A stretch of 64,000 nucleotides of DNA from Flavobacterium tistrianum (GTDB lineage: Bacteria; Bacteroidota; Bacteroidia; Flavobacteriales; Flavobacteriaceae): positions 1 to 64,000 of the forward strand of contig NZ_QJRH01000070.1 in NCBI RefSeq assembly GCF_003254545.1, given 5' to 3'. Each line of letters starts with the position of its first letter. Within the stretch, counting starts at the first letter, position 1. The translations under genes and the position numbers were made by a program. The notes under the pieces were generated by a model. The model did no database searches. It had not been told where the DNA came from and saw only the letters and a list, made by a program, of their open reading frames with translations. Positions 16,239 to 25,764 of the stretch are shown piece after piece.

Positions 16239-17357
16239 ATGAAAAACGAATTTAAAAAAGGCTTTTATTTTAAGACTTACGAAGCTCCTTTTCAGTCTCC
16301 GTTTGACAAACTTTTTACGATTTTTAAAGAGTTAATCACCCATACTTCGGGCGATTTTGATGAAGCAATAAATTGGCTTCGGGAACTGGACAAAGAATAC
16401 AAACTTACCGACGAGAATTATACTATTGACGATTTTATCGAAGATCTTAAGAAAAAAGGATATATAAAAGATGAAGTAAAAGGCGATGGAAGTTCTGGTT
16501 TCGGAATTACGGCAAAAACTGAAAGAGCGATTAGACAGCAGGCTTTAGATCAGATTTTTGGAAATTTGAAAAAATCTGGAAACGGAAATCATAAAACAAA
16601 ATATGCTGGAAGCGGTGATGAACATACGGGAGAATTCCGCGAGTATAATTTTGGCGATAGTTTAGAAAGAATTTCGTTAACTGAAAGTCTTCGAAATGCT
16701 CAAGTTAATAATGGTGTTGAAAGTTTTATGCTGACTGAAAACGATTTGATCGTAGAAGATGCTCAGTACAAAGCTCAAATGAGTACTGTTCTAATGATCG
16801 ATATTAGCCACAGTATGATTTTGTATGGCGAAGACAGAATTACTCCAGCAAAAAAAGTTGCAATGGCTTTAGCTGAATTGATCACAACAAGATACCCAAA
16901 AGATACGTTAGATATTTTGGTTTTTGGTAATGATGCGTGGACAATTCCAATTAAAGATTTGCCGTATTTACAAGTTGGACCTTATCATACCAATACGGTT
17001 GCTGGTTTACAATTGGCGATGGATATTTTGCGAAGAAAACGTAATACCAATAAACAGATTTTTATGATTACGGACGGAAAGCCAAGTTGCGTTCGCGAAC
17101 GAGATGGTTCTTATTACATGAATAGTAATGGTTTAGACGAATATATTGTCGATAAATGCTACACTCAGGCACAACAGGCAAGAAAACTGCATATCCCGAT
17201 TACTACTTTTATGATTGCTAGAGATCCATATTTGCAGCGTTTTGTGAATCAGTTTACAGAAGCTAATCAAGGAAAAGCATTTTATACCGGAATTAAAGGT
17301 TTAGGTGAAATGATTTTTGAGGATTATGAAGCGAATAGGAAGAAGAGGATTAAATAG
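16239..17357 (+). CDS. VWA-domain protein, partner of the downstream AAA+ ATPase
   Basis: Residues 182-350 form a von Willebrand A domain with a complete MIDAS: D188-x-S190-x-S192 in MIDISHSM, and ITDGKPS further on. The N-terminal ~170 residues are helical and charged with a Gly-rich linker (GNGNHKTKYAGSGDEHTG). There is no signal peptide. Paired genes for a VWA protein and a chelatase-like AAA+ ATPase form metal-chelatase or MoxR-like chaperone systems; no porphyrin or cofactor gene is nearby, so a chaperone-like role is more likely (inference). The ATPase gene follows after a 146-base gap containing a repeat hairpin. Confidence 0.8.
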   Translation: MKNEFKKGFYFKTYEAPFQSPFDKLFTIFKELITHTSGDFDEAINWLRELDKEYKLTDENYTIDDFIEDLKKKGYIKDEVKGDGSSGFGITAKTERAIRQQALDQIFGNLKKSGNGNHKTKYAGSGDEHTGEFREYNFGDSLERISLTESLRNAQVNNGVESFMLTENDLIVEDAQYKAQMSTVLMIDISHSMILYGEDRITPAKKVAMALAELITTRYPKDTLDILVFGNDAWTIPIKDLPYLQVGPYHTNTVAGLQLAMDILRRKRNTNKQIFMITDGKPSCVRERDGSYYMNSNGLDEYIVDKCYTQAQQARKLHIPITTFMIARDPYLQRFVNQFTEANQGKAFYTGIKGLGEMIFEDYEANRKKRIK

Positions 17358-17414
17358 ATAAGTGCAAAGGTTCAGAGTAACAAAGGTACAAAGGTTTCTA
17401 AACGCAACGAAAAT

Positions 17415-17442
17415 CGTAGAGATGCACTGCAGTGCGTCTACG
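17415..17442. repeat. CTGCAG-centred palindrome
   Basis: CGTAGA, GATGCACTGCAGTGCGTC and TACG form a near-perfect hairpin centred on CTGCAG at 17427-17432. A closely related perfect palindrome occurs at 38341-38360. It lies between the VWA and ATPase genes without a T run. Confidence 0.8.
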
Positions 17443-17503
17443 CACAGTAATGACACAATACATTGTCAAAAAAAATAAATAAAAAAATCTATATTTCAAC
17501 ACA

Positions 17504-18967
17504 ATGGAAATAAATACTATAAAGACATTAGGTCAATTAAAAGCCGCTGGATATAAAAGTACAAGCATTAAAGATGAATTGCGTAATAATCTTCGTAAGA
17601 AAATCAAATCGGGGAAACCTGTTTTTGAGGGTGTTCACGGATTTGAAAATACTGTGATTCCTGAATTGGAGAGAGCTATTTTATCTCGTCATAATATTAA
17701 TCTTCTAGGACTTCGTGGACAGGCAAAAACGCGTTTGGCTCGTAAAATGGTCGAATTGTTAGATGAATATATTCCGTTTGTAGAAGGTTCGGAAATTAAC
17801 GATGATCCGTTAAATCCGATTTCTCGTTTTGCAAAAGATTTGATTGCAGAGAAAGGAGATGAAACACCAATTGCATGGCTTCACAGAAGTGAACGTTTTT
17901 TCGAAAAATTGGCAACTCCAGATGTAACAGTAGCCGATTTAATTGGTGATGTCGATCCGATAAAAGCAGCAAATTTGAAATTGTCTTATGCAGATGACCG
18001 CGTAATTCATTTCGGAATGATCCCGAGAGCGAATCGCTGTATTTTTGTAATCAACGAATTGCCTGATTTACAAGCAAGAATTCAAGTAGCTTTGTTTAAT
18101 ATTCTGCAAGAAGGCGATATTCAAATTAGAGGATTCAAATTAAGAATGCCTTTAGACATGCAGTTTGTTTTCACTGCAAATCCAGAAGACTATACCAATA
18201 GAGGAAGTATTGTAACGCCTTTAAAAGATAGAATTGGTTCTCAGATTTTGACGCATTATCCAGAAAGCATTGAAATTGCAAGAACGATTACAGAACAAGA
18301 ATCTAAATTAGATCAGAACCAGACTGATGTTGTTTACGTTCCAAGTTTGGCTAGAGATATTTTAGAGCAAATCAGTTTTGAAGCGCGTGAAAGCGAATAT
18401 ATCGATAATAAAAGTGGTGTAAGTGCCAGAATGAGCATTACAGCTTTCGAGAATTTAATAAGTACAGCAGAACGCCGAGCTTTGATTTCTGGAGCAGATA
18501 AAACCACTTTGCGTTTATCGGACTTTATCGGAATTATTCCTGCCATTACAGGAAAAGTAGAATTGGTTTACGAAGGAGAGCAGGAGGGAGCCAATGTTGT
18601 TGCTGAAAGTCTGATTGGTTCTGCGATTCGAACCTTATTCCCAGAATATTTCCCTAAAATTGAAAAATTAGAAAAACCAGACGAAAAAACGCCATATTCA
18701 GATATTGTTGAATGGTTTTTCGCAGAAAGCGGTTTTGAATTATTGGATGATGCTTCAGATAAGGAATACAAAAGTATTTTAGATGAAGTGGCGCCATTAG
18801 ATGATTTATTGAAAAAATATCAACCTCAAGTGGCAAAAGAAGATATCTATTTTATGAAAGAATTCATCCTTTGGGGATTGGTAGAATACAGAAAGCTGAG
18901 CAAAGATCGTTTTGCAAAAGGAAATCAGTTTAGAGATATTTACGGAAGTTATATCAGTAAATTTTAA
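17504..18967 (+). CDS. AAA+ ATPase of the magnesium-chelatase ChlI / MoxR type
   Basis: Walker A is GLRGQAKT (residues 69-76). The Walker B position reads CIFVINELPDL (about 179-189), with Asn184-Glu185 in place of the usual Asp-Glu, as is common in this subfamily. Sensor 1 is in FTANPEDY (223-230) and the arginine-finger region in TPLKDRIGSQI. The C-terminal third is helical. The 487-aa length is larger than MoxR (about 320). The protein is predicted to form a hexamer that remodels a target together with the VWA protein encoded just upstream; the target is unknown. Confidence 0.8.
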   Translation: MEINTIKTLGQLKAAGYKSTSIKDELRNNLRKKIKSGKPVFEGVHGFENTVIPELERAILSRHNINLLGLRGQAKTRLARKMVELLDEYIPFVEGSEINDDPLNPISRFAKDLIAEKGDETPIAWLHRSERFFEKLATPDVTVADLIGDVDPIKAANLKLSYADDRVIHFGMIPRANRCIFVINELPDLQARIQVALFNILQEGDIQIRGFKLRMPLDMQFVFTANPEDYTNRGSIVTPLKDRIGSQILTHYPESIEIARTITEQESKLDQNQTDVVYVPSLARDILEQISFEARESEYIDNKSGVSARMSITAFENLISTAERRALISGADKTTLRLSDFIGIIPAITGKVELVYEGEQEGANVVAESLIGSAIRTLFPEYFPKIEKLEKPDEKTPYSDIVEWFFAESGFELLDDASDKEYKSILDEVAPLDDLLKKYQPQVAKEDIYFMKEFILWGLVEYRKLSKDRFAKGNQFRDIYGSYISKF

Positions 18968-18992
18968 AAACATAATATTAAAAATTTAATCT

Positions 18993-19029
18993 GGTCTAGC
19001 TGGTTTTTTTAAACCGGCTGGACTTTTTT
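18993..19029 (+). terminator. Terminator after the AAA+ ATPase gene
   Basis: GGTCTAGCTGGTTT pairs over 14 positions (three G-T) with AAACCGGCTGGACT, followed by six T. Confidence 0.85.
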
Positions 19030-19068
19030 ATTTTACAATAGCTACTTTTACAATCCAAAAATAAATTT

Positions 19069-19923
19069 ATGTTATTCCTTATATTAAGTATTCTTTGCAG
19101 TGTTATTGTGGGTGTTATTTTCAAAATTTCTAGAAAATATAATGCTAATCCTTCTCAGATAATTTCATTCAACTATATCGCAGCAATTGCACTTTGCTAT
19201 TTTACTTTTAGTCCAAATCTTAAAGAATTAGATCATAATGCACCATTAGAAATTTATACTTCTGTTGGGATTTTACTTCCAATATTATTTCTGTTTCTTG
19301 CACTTTCGATAAAATATATGGGAATTGCAAAAACAGATGCAGCGCAAAGATTATCATTGTTTATTCCGATTTTGGCGGCTTGGCTATTATTTAACGAAGG
19401 ATTTAATAGTTATAAAGTTGTTGGAGTTTTAGTTGGCTTTGCGGCACTTTTATTCATCTTAAAAAAGCCATCAGATAACGCAGAAAACAAATGGATTTAT
19501 CCAGCAACAGTTTTATTTGGTTTTGGAATTATAGATATTCTTTTTAAGAAAATTGCTTTATATACTGTTGTTCCTTACACAACATCTTTATTTCTCGTTT
19601 TTCTAATTGCTCTCGCTGTTTCTATTTTGATAGTGCTGTACAAACTGTTTACAGCGAAAGAAAATTTTGTTTTAAAAAGCATTCCTTTCGGAATATTGGT
19701 TGGAATTTTCAACTTCGGAAATATCTTATTCTACTTAAAAGCACATAAGGCATTTGCAGAAAATCCATCTACAGTTTTTGCGGGAATGAATATGGGAGTA
19801 ATTATTTTAGGGACTCTTATCGGAGCTTTTTTCTTCAAAGAAAAACTATCCAAAATCAATATTTTAGGACTGTTTTTGGCTCTTATAGCAGTTGTTTTCA
19901 TATTTTTATCGCAATTGCAATAA
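19069..19923 (+). CDS. EamA/DMT-family membrane transporter
   Basis: About ten hydrophobic segments are arranged as two EamA halves of five, each ending in a conserved last helix (VVGVLVGFAALLFIL and INILGLFLALIAVVFIF). The first half contains the AKTDAAQRLSLFIPILAAWLLFNE segment typical of small-metabolite exporters, the second FAGMNMGVIILGTLIGAFFFKEKLS. The length of 284 aa is standard. Substrate unknown. It stands alone between a terminator and the leader region of glutamate dehydrogenase. Confidence 0.85.
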   Translation: MLFLILSILCSVIVGVIFKISRKYNANPSQIISFNYIAAIALCYFTFSPNLKELDHNAPLEIYTSVGILLPILFLFLALSIKYMGIAKTDAAQRLSLFIPILAAWLLFNEGFNSYKVVGVLVGFAALLFILKKPSDNAENKWIYPATVLFGFGIIDILFKKIALYTVVPYTTSLFLVFLIALAVSILIVLYKLFTAKENFVLKSIPFGILVGIFNFGNILFYLKAHKAFAENPSTVFAGMNMGVIILGTLIGAFFFKEKLSKINILGLFLALIAVVFIFLSQLQ

Positions 19924-20021
19924 TTTTTTTTAGTTTATAACCCTTTAGTTTATAGTTGTTTTTGTAATTAAATTAAAAATCTCTTAAATTAACTCTACTA
20001 ATTCTATAGAATTTATAAATA

Positions 20022-20029
20022 TATTTTTG
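20022..20029 (+). promoter_or_regulatory. Candidate promoter (-7 element) of the leader region
   Basis: TATTTTTG matches TAnnTTTG and lies 16 bases before the ATG of the first mini-ORF. The -33 side is weak. Confidence 0.4.
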
Positions 20030-20045
20030 TAGCTTTGTCTCAACA

Positions 20046-20135
20046 ATGAAAAACTATAGTCAAAATATAAGAACGTCTTTTCCATGCAGCTTTGCGATGT
20101 GCTGTATGATGAATCACGTTTTGAAATGGCGTTAA
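20046..20135 (+). CDS. Cys/Met-rich mini-ORF (29 aa), possible leader peptide
   Basis: An ATG directly after a candidate promoter opens a 29-codon frame, MKNYSQNIRTSFP then CSFAMCCMMNHVLKWR. Three Cys and three Met fall in nine residues (CSFAMCCMM). A strong intrinsic terminator starts 32 bases after the stop codon, the arrangement of transcription attenuation by a leader peptide. The peptide has no signal sequence. The reading frame is directly visible; a regulatory role is inference. Confidence 0.45.
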   Translation: MKNYSQNIRTSFPCSFAMCCMMNHVLKWR

Positions 20136-20167
20136 TAGAGAAAGTACTTGTTAGTTATTTTTTTTTT

Positions 20168-20200
20168 AGCCTTTCATTGCACCATGAAAGGCTTTTTTTT
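20168..20200 (+). terminator. Intrinsic terminator inside the gdh leader
   Basis: A 10-bp perfect stem (AGCCTTTCAT with ATGAAAGGCT) closes a 6-base loop (TGCACC) and is followed by eight T. An 11-base T run also precedes the stem, giving an alternative pairing partner for A-rich RNA. It lies between the two mini-ORFs, about 170 bases before the glutamate dehydrogenase start. Confidence 0.85.
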
Positions 20201-20221
20201 GAATCGTTAAAAAATCAAGAT

Positions 20222-20290
20222 ATGAGAACCAACAGAAATATGAAAATTTTGATGCGCCGCTGCCTAATCAAGATTCCGTGTTGCAACTAA
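20222..20290 (+). CDS. Second Cys-rich mini-ORF (22 aa)
   Basis: ATG at 20222, stop at 20288-20290. The peptide ends MRRCLIKIPCCN, again with a Cys pair, and uses GC-rich codons (CGC CGC TGC) that stand out in AT-rich surroundings. It lies between the terminator and the glutamate dehydrogenase start. Function unknown; it may be a second leader peptide. Confidence 0.35.
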   Translation: MRTNRNMKILMRRCLIKIPCCN

Positions 20291-20370
20291 TGGACAGCAT
20301 ACAATAGATAAGATCTTCAGAGAGAAGATTGATAAATATAAAAAATAACCCAAACCTAAAACTATATATT

Positions 20371-21657
20371 ATGAGCTCAGAAATTATAAAACACAATCCC
20401 TTTCAATCTATGATTGATCGCTTTAATATCGCTGCAGATATTTTGAATTTAGATGATTCAATTAAACAAAAACTACAGCGCCCTGAAAAACAAATTACGG
20501 TAAACTTTTCTATTACTTTAGATAATGGAAACGTTCAAAACTTTGAAGGATACCGTGTAATTCACAACACTGCTTTAGGACCTTCAAAAGGCGGAATTCG
20601 TTATGACACCGCTGTAAATTTGGACGAAGTAAAAGCACTTGCCGCCTGGATGACCTGGAAATCTGCTGTAACTGGAATTCCCTTTGGTGGGGCAAAAGGC
20701 GGCATTATTTGCGATCCAAGAAACCATTCTAAAACTGAATTAGAAAAAATTACAAGAGCATACACAAAAGCTTTGTCTGATATTTTTGGACCAGAAAAAG
20801 ATGTTCCTGCTCCAGATATGGGAACTGGTCCAGATGAAATGGGTTGGTTAATGGATGAATTTTCGTTATTGCACGGAAGACCAATTCATGCAGTGGTAAC
20901 AGGAAAACATCTTCATTCGGGAGGATCTTTAGGCAGAGTAGAAGCGACAGGTAGAGGAGTAAGCATTATTACAATTTTGGCACTTCAAAAATTAAAAATT
21001 AGACCTGCAAGAGCTACGGCTGCAATTCAAGGATTTGGAAATGTTGGTTTGCATTCTGCTTTATTCTTGCATGAAAAAGGAGTGAAAATTGTTGCGGTAA
21101 GTGATGTTTCAGAAGCATTTTACAATCCGAATGGTATTAATATTCCAGAACTGATTTTATATTACAATCTGAATAACAAAACCATAAAAGGCTACCCAAA
21201 TTCAGTTGCTATTAAACATGAAGATTTACTGCTTTTAGATGTTGATGTTTTAATTCCTGCTGCAAAAGAAGATGTAATTACTCAGAAAAATGCAGGTGAT
21301 ATTCAAGCCAGAATTATTGTTGAAGGCGCCAATGGACCAGTTGCTTCAGATGCGGATCAAATTTTACATGATAAAAATATATTAGTTGTTCCTGATATTT
21401 TAGCAAATGCGGGCGGAGTTACAGTTTCTTACTTCGAATGGCTTCAGAATTCGCTTTTGGAGTCTTGGAGAATCCACCAGATTAATACCCGTTTGGAGGA
21501 TATTTTAGAGAAAGGTTTTGATACTGTTTTTAGAGTTGCAGCAAAACACAATGTAACGCCTCGAATTGCGGCTTATATAATTGCTTTGAAAAAAGTAGCC
21601 GAAACACAATCGGTTAAAGAAGTGGCTTTGGAAGCTCCTTTATTTAAGCAAAATTAA
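20371..21657 (+). CDS. gdhA: Glutamate dehydrogenase
   Basis: Catalyses reversible oxidative deamination of glutamate to 2-oxoglutarate and ammonia. Lys73 (GPSKGG), Lys97 (MTWK), Lys109 (FGGAKGG) and Asp149 (PAPDMGT) reproduce the spacing of Lys89, Lys113, Lys125 and Asp165 in the clostridial enzyme (24, 12 and 40 residues apart). Lys73 is the residue that binds the glutamate side chain, which argues for glutamate rather than leucine or valine as substrate. The Rossmann motif is GFGNVG, followed by AVSDVS. The frame is open upstream to 20329, but MSSEIIKHNP at 20371 fits the family start and 428-aa length. The long leader with a terminator suggests regulated expression. Confidence 0.92.
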   Translation: MSSEIIKHNPFQSMIDRFNIAADILNLDDSIKQKLQRPEKQITVNFSITLDNGNVQNFEGYRVIHNTALGPSKGGIRYDTAVNLDEVKALAAWMTWKSAVTGIPFGGAKGGIICDPRNHSKTELEKITRAYTKALSDIFGPEKDVPAPDMGTGPDEMGWLMDEFSLLHGRPIHAVVTGKHLHSGGSLGRVEATGRGVSIITILALQKLKIRPARATAAIQGFGNVGLHSALFLHEKGVKIVAVSDVSEAFYNPNGINIPELILYYNLNNKTIKGYPNSVAIKHEDLLLLDVDVLIPAAKEDVITQKNAGDIQARIIVEGANGPVASDADQILHDKNILVVPDILANAGGVTVSYFEWLQNSLLESWRIHQINTRLEDILEKGFDTVFRVAAKHNVTPRIAAYIIALKKVAETQSVKEVALEAPLFKQN

Positions 21658-21789
21658 AATCAGGTTTACTTCGTAAAAGATCATTTTCGTTGATTGCGTT
21701 TTTTGTCTGCTAAAAACGGAATTGATGGAAATGTCTTTTTCGTTTGAACTATTAATTATAATTTTTAGAATCGAAAAGTATCATATTAA

Positions 21790-23013
21790 ATGAAAAATAT
21801 TAATTTTCTAGCATTTGCTATGCCGGCCTTTTTTCTTTTTTTATTTTTAGAATATAAGCTTGCTCAACGCAGAAAAAAGCCTGAAATTTTTAACTATGAA
21901 AGTTCCGTCTCCAATATCTCAATCGGAATTGCAGAGCGTTTGATTAACCTATTTGTTGCGGCCAGCTTTTATCAGTTGTATTATTTGATTTATGACGATT
22001 ATAGAATATTTGATATTCCGAGTAATGCTTTAGTTTGGTTTGCACTGATTCTTGCTACAGATTTCGTTTGGTACTGGTACCATCGATTAGGACATGAAGT
22101 TAATTTTTTCTGGGCAGCACATATTGTGCATCATCATAGCGAAGAATTTAATTTTACAGCGGCAGCCAGAATTACGACTTTTCAAGCTATAATTAGAACT
22201 GGATTTTGGTGTGTTTTGCCTTTTATTGGTTTTCATCCAAGTATGGTTATAACCATGCTGATTGTTCATGGGGCTTATTCTTTCTTTACCCATACACAGC
22301 TCATCGGAAAAATAAAATGGTTGGAATATGTTTTTGTAACGCCTTCTGTTCACGGAGTGCATCACGCCTCTGACGAAAAATATCTGGATAAAAACTATGG
22401 CGATATGTTCACTTTTTGGGATCGTCTTTTTGGAACTTTCCAGACTGAAGAAGAAAAACCAAAATACGGATTAACGCATCCATTAAAAAGCTACAGTTTC
22501 TTGTGGCAGCATTTTCACTATTATTTCGAAATCTACGAATTATGGAAACGTTCCAGCGGATTCAAAGCGAGATGGAATGCTGTCTTCGGTAGTCCAGCCG
22601 ATATGGATCAGGATATTCGTCCGATTCTCGAAAAACGCTTTTTGCAAGATAAAGCAGCTCCAAACCAGAGGCTTCGATTTAAAAACTATCTTTATATACA
22701 ATTAGGAATCTGCACGCTTATTTTAACTGTTTTTACGTATTATTTTGATTATTTAGAATTGTATGATAAGGTGTTCGTGCTTTCTTTGGTAATAATTACT
22801 TTGATCAATTGCGGTGCTTTATTAGAACAGCGAAAATGGATTTATTATTTAGAATATACTCGTTTGGCGATGATTTCGACTTACTTTTTATACGAAGAAG
22901 ATTTAATCGCATTTTTCTTTGTTCCGATTGCAGTTATGATTTTCGCTGAGCAGTTATTTTCGCTAAGTAAGATTTATCAAAATACCATTTTGCAGCTAGA
23001 ATCTGCCGAATAA
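21790..23013 (+). CDS. Sterol desaturase / fatty acid hydroxylase family membrane protein
   Basis: Histidine boxes that bind a di-iron centre are visible as HRLGH, HIVHHHSEEFN and HGVHH, set between hydrophobic segments (residues 1-20, 45-85, 120-160). The family performs O2-dependent hydroxylation or desaturation of lipids in the membrane. The C-terminal ~120 residues add four more hydrophobic segments, so the 407-aa protein is longer than the minimal ~270-aa enzymes. The exact lipid substrate cannot be read from sequence. Standalone gene, convergent with the regulator on its right. Confidence 0.85.
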   Translation: MKNINFLAFAMPAFFLFLFLEYKLAQRRKKPEIFNYESSVSNISIGIAERLINLFVAASFYQLYYLIYDDYRIFDIPSNALVWFALILATDFVWYWYHRLGHEVNFFWAAHIVHHHSEEFNFTAAARITTFQAIIRTGFWCVLPFIGFHPSMVITMLIVHGAYSFFTHTQLIGKIKWLEYVFVTPSVHGVHHASDEKYLDKNYGDMFTFWDRLFGTFQTEEEKPKYGLTHPLKSYSFLWQHFHYYFEIYELWKRSSGFKARWNAVFGSPADMDQDIRPILEKRFLQDKAAPNQRLRFKNYLYIQLGICTLILTVFTYYFDYLELYDKVFVLSLVIITLINCGALLEQRKWIYYLEYTRLAMISTYFLYEEDLIAFFFVPIAVMIFAEQLFSLSKIYQNTILQLESAE

Positions 23014-23023
23014 TTTTTTTTCC

Positions 23024-23119
23024 GCCACGAATTCGCGAATTTTATTTGAAATGATACGTGAAATTTATGGACGATAATTACGCGAATTGATAAAAAAAGA
23101 AAATTCGTGAATTCGTGGC
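23024..23119. repeat. Inverted repeat between convergent genes
   Basis: GCCACGAATTCGCGAATTTT at 23024-23043 pairs with its near-complement at 23100-23119 (19 of 20), with further complementarity of the flanking T and A runs. T precedes and A follows the hairpin on both strands, so it is not a classical terminator. The CTTAG-family tail (CTTAGCATCTTAG) follows at about 23129. Confidence 0.8.
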
Positions 23120-23153
23120 TAAAAAAAACTTAGCATCTTAGAACCTTAGCAAC

Positions 23154-24752
23154 TTAGATTGTCTTTATCTCCATAATTTTTTGCTCAAAAGTATCTTTAA
23201 AATCAGATTTGCTTTTAATTCTCGTTTTGTAGGTATAAATAGTAGCTACAGAAAGTTCCAGAAATTCTGCCATCTGACTGCTGTCTTGAATCCCTAATCT
23301 ATAAAGAGCAAAAATTCGTAATTCCGTATTTAGAAGTTCGCCTTTTTTGACAATACATTTATGATCGTTTGGAAACAAATTATTGAAATCGGTTACGAAT
23401 GTCGGAAACAGTTTCAAGAAGATTTCATCGAACTGATGAAACAGATTTTCACGTTCTTCCTTTACATTATAACGCTTTAAGCTCGCAATAACTTCATCTG
23501 TTTTTTTGGTAATGATTTTATGCAGCGTACTTTTCTGAATGTGATCAATTTTATTAATGAAAGCCGAAGTCGCTTTGATAAAATAGGTAATATATTCTTC
23601 TTTAATTGCATTGGCTTCACTCAAACTCACATTCATTTCCTGCAATTGCAAATAAGAATCGGCCATGATTTTTCTCGCTTTATTCTTTTCCTTTAATTGT
23701 TTGAAAATGATGCCGAGGAAAACAAAAATGATAACTGTTAAGATCGTCAAAAGAATAATAATCTTCTCCAGTTTATCATTCTTATCTTTTACATTATTCA
23801 ATTGCGCTTTTTCTATAATTGGAAGAATCGACGAAATCTCAATTTTTCGGTGTCTTGCATTATAAAATGTCGCATCATCCATTGCGATGTTGATGTATTC
23901 GTTGGCTTTATCCAAATAACCCATTTTAAAGAGTTCATTGGCTAAATTTCGAAGTGCGACAGTTTCTTTTGTAGCATTTTTAACATCGGCAATTGCAGCA
24001 AGAGCCAAATATTGAATGGCTTTTTTAGTATAACCTCTTTCAGAATAAATATAACCGAGACTCGAAGTTGCGATTCCGTAATAATCGGGAGGAAGATTGT
24101 AGTTGTTAATCCAATAACTGAACGCAAATTCAGCGCCTCGCCAGTCTTGCTGTTTAAGGCGTTTCAAACTTTCTGCTGCCCAATATTCATTGGTATTGGT
24201 TCCGATTAATTCTAAAGCTTTCTTCAAGAAATGGTTTCCCTGCTGTACATAATGAATATTAAAACGCTGATCACGGTTATAATCGGCTAAATCATAGTAA
24301 GCTCGGGCTTTGATGTTGTAATATTCAAACTTGTTTTTGAGATCCAGTTTGGTATCGTCAATCACATTTAGTGTATCAATGGCTTCTTTAAAAAGTCCAG
24401 AAGACAAAAGCACAAAACCTTCTTTTATTCGGCTTTTAGATAAATACTTTGGATCTTTTAAAATTTTTGCTTTGATTTTAGATTGCTCTAAATAATAATA
24501 AGCCGAGTCGTATTTAAAAGATTTGTATTCGTCAAATAATGCCATGTAACAGTTATACAACTCTTCGTTATTCTGGTTAAGGGTAAACTTCGATACATTT
24601 TTCTTTAAAGATTCGATTTTTCGATATTTCTGTTTCAGATAAATCTCTTTTTTCAAGAGTACCTGATCTAATTCTTCCAAATAAGGATTTGTCTCTTTCG
24701 CAGTAAGAGAAAAACCTGCCAGGAAGAAAAGCAGCATCAATATTCTTTGCAT
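23154..24752 (-). CDS. TPR-containing membrane regulator with C-terminal HTH (DUF6377-like)
   Basis: A signal peptide (ends LTAKE) precedes about 300 residues of TPR-like helices, presumably periplasmic. A single membrane segment follows ([20 protein letters not shown], about residues 335-355), then a coiled coil. A cytoplasmic C-terminus ends in a LuxR-like helix-turn-helix ([20 protein letters not shown], then [12 protein letters not shown]). This layout belongs to Bacteroidetes regulators found beside polysaccharide loci. Its divergent position next to the SusC/SusD cluster supports a role as sensor and activator of that locus (inference). Confidence 0.75.
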   Translation of the reverse strand: MQRILMLLFFLAGFSLTAKETNPYLEELDQVLLKKEIYLKQKYRKIESLKKNVSKFTLNQNNEELYNCYMALFDEYKSFKYDSAYYYLEQSKIKAKILKDPKYLSKSRIKEGFVLLSSGLFKEAIDTLNVIDDTKLDLKNKFEYYNIKARAYYDLADYNRDQRFNIHYVQQGNHFLKKALELIGTNTNEYWAAESLKRLKQQDWRGAEFAFSYWINNYNLPPDYYGIATSSLGYIYSERGYTKKAIQYLALAAIADVKNATKETVALRNLANELFKMGYLDKANEYINIAMDDATFYNARHRKIEISSILPIIEKAQLNNVKDKNDKLEKIIILLTILTVIIFVFLGIIFKQLKEKNKARKIMADSYLQLQEMNVSLSEANAIKEEYITYFIKATSAFINKIDHIQKSTLHKIITKKTDEVIASLKRYNVKEERENLFHQFDEIFLKLFPTFVTDFNNLFPNDHKCIVKKGELLNTELRIFALYRLGIQDSSQMAEFLELSVATIYTYKTRIKSKSDFKDTFEQKIMEIKTI

Positions 24753-25234
24753 GATTTTGTTTTGGTTTAGGGAAAAGTTGGTTGATAGATATAGTTAGTT
24801 AATTCGTTTTAAAATTAAGAATAAGTTTGAGATTAAGCTAAACCTGTTTTTCTAGAATTTTGTAAAATGTTTAATATGATAGCCTTTAAAGGGGATTTTC
24901 AGAGTGAAAATAAGCTATAAGTGTTAAAAACAGGTAATTTATTTGCAATTATACAATAAAAAGTGGTTATATATATGCATAGTGAAAAAAATATAGTGAA
25001 TATTTTACATATTGTCATTTTTACCATTAAAAAATGTCTACTTTTCATCTAAACAGCGTCTTGATTTTTAGCTCAATTGTAAAAATGTAAACAACTGATA
25101 GTTAATTGTTTATATTTTTTATTCTTTAAATTTCATCTTGATTTTTATCAGATTTTTTTTTTAGGATTTATTTAACGGCTAGTTTCGCTGTATCCTTTTG
25201 AAGGGGATAACAAACTAACAAAAACCAAAAATTT
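24753..25234. promoter_or_regulatory. Intergenic control region of the polysaccharide locus
   Basis: This 482-base AT-rich region separates the regulator from the divergent operon and must hold both promoters. I see no exact TAnnTTTG; the closest facing the operon is TAGTTTCG near 25180. GTAAAAATGT(A/C) motifs and T-rich direct repeats (TTGATTTTTA at about 25061 and 25139) could be regulator sites but are not distinctive. Confidence 0.4.
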
Positions 25235-25756
25235 ATGAAATGTAAAAGTCTTTATTGGCTAGCTTTTATGATGTGTTTTTTTGCGATCGGATGCGATAAC
25301 ACAGATGACGGAAGCTACGTAGAACCGATTACCCTTTATGAAAAAGTAAACGGAAATTGGGGATTAACAAATCTGAAAATGGTTGATGAAGTTGCGAAAG
25401 CAAATAAGATCGAACCAAACGAAGAAAACTTGAGTACTTATTTTAACTACGAAGATTTTAAAATCAAATTTAACGTAGATGAAAAAAACAATCCTACAAG
25501 TTATGAAGTAACTGGAAATGTCCCTCCATTATTTGCTCCTAAAGGGTATTGGACATTAAGCTCAGAATTTCAGCAGACCAACGGTGTTGGAACAAAAATC
25601 TATTTGTATAGTGATGCGCAAAAAACTCAGAAAACTGATGAATTGAGATTGGTTGGAGTTCCGGGTAAAACCAAAGAAATGCAGATTCAATTGACGCATG
25701 CTTCTGGAGGTGTAGATTTTGTGTCTTATGTGTTTAAATTAAATGCTATTAATTAA
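25235..25756 (+). CDS. Lipoprotein, DUF5004-like, first gene of the polysaccharide operon
   Basis: The lipoprotein signal ends at Cys20 (MMCFFAIGCDN). The mature part starts with an acidic stretch and contains LYEKVNGNWGLTNLKMVDE, then a lipocalin-like beta-rich domain of about 130 residues. It lies 8 bases before the next gene, so it belongs to the SusC/SusD operon. Proteins of this kind are surface or periplasmic accessory lipoproteins; the ligand is unknown. Confidence 0.65.
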   Translation: MKCKSLYWLAFMMCFFAIGCDNTDDGSYVEPITLYEKVNGNWGLTNLKMVDEVAKANKIEPNEENLSTYFNYEDFKIKFNVDEKNNPTSYEVTGNVPPLFAPKGYWTLSSEFQQTNGVGTKIYLYSDAQKTQKTDELRLVGVPGKTKEMQIQLTHASGGVDFVSYVFKLNAIN

Positions 25757-25764
25757 AAAGTAAT

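Noticed and set aside
20084..20290. 68-codon frame spanning the gdh leader
   Set aside because: It crosses the strong terminator; only its last 22 codons are kept as the second mini-ORF.
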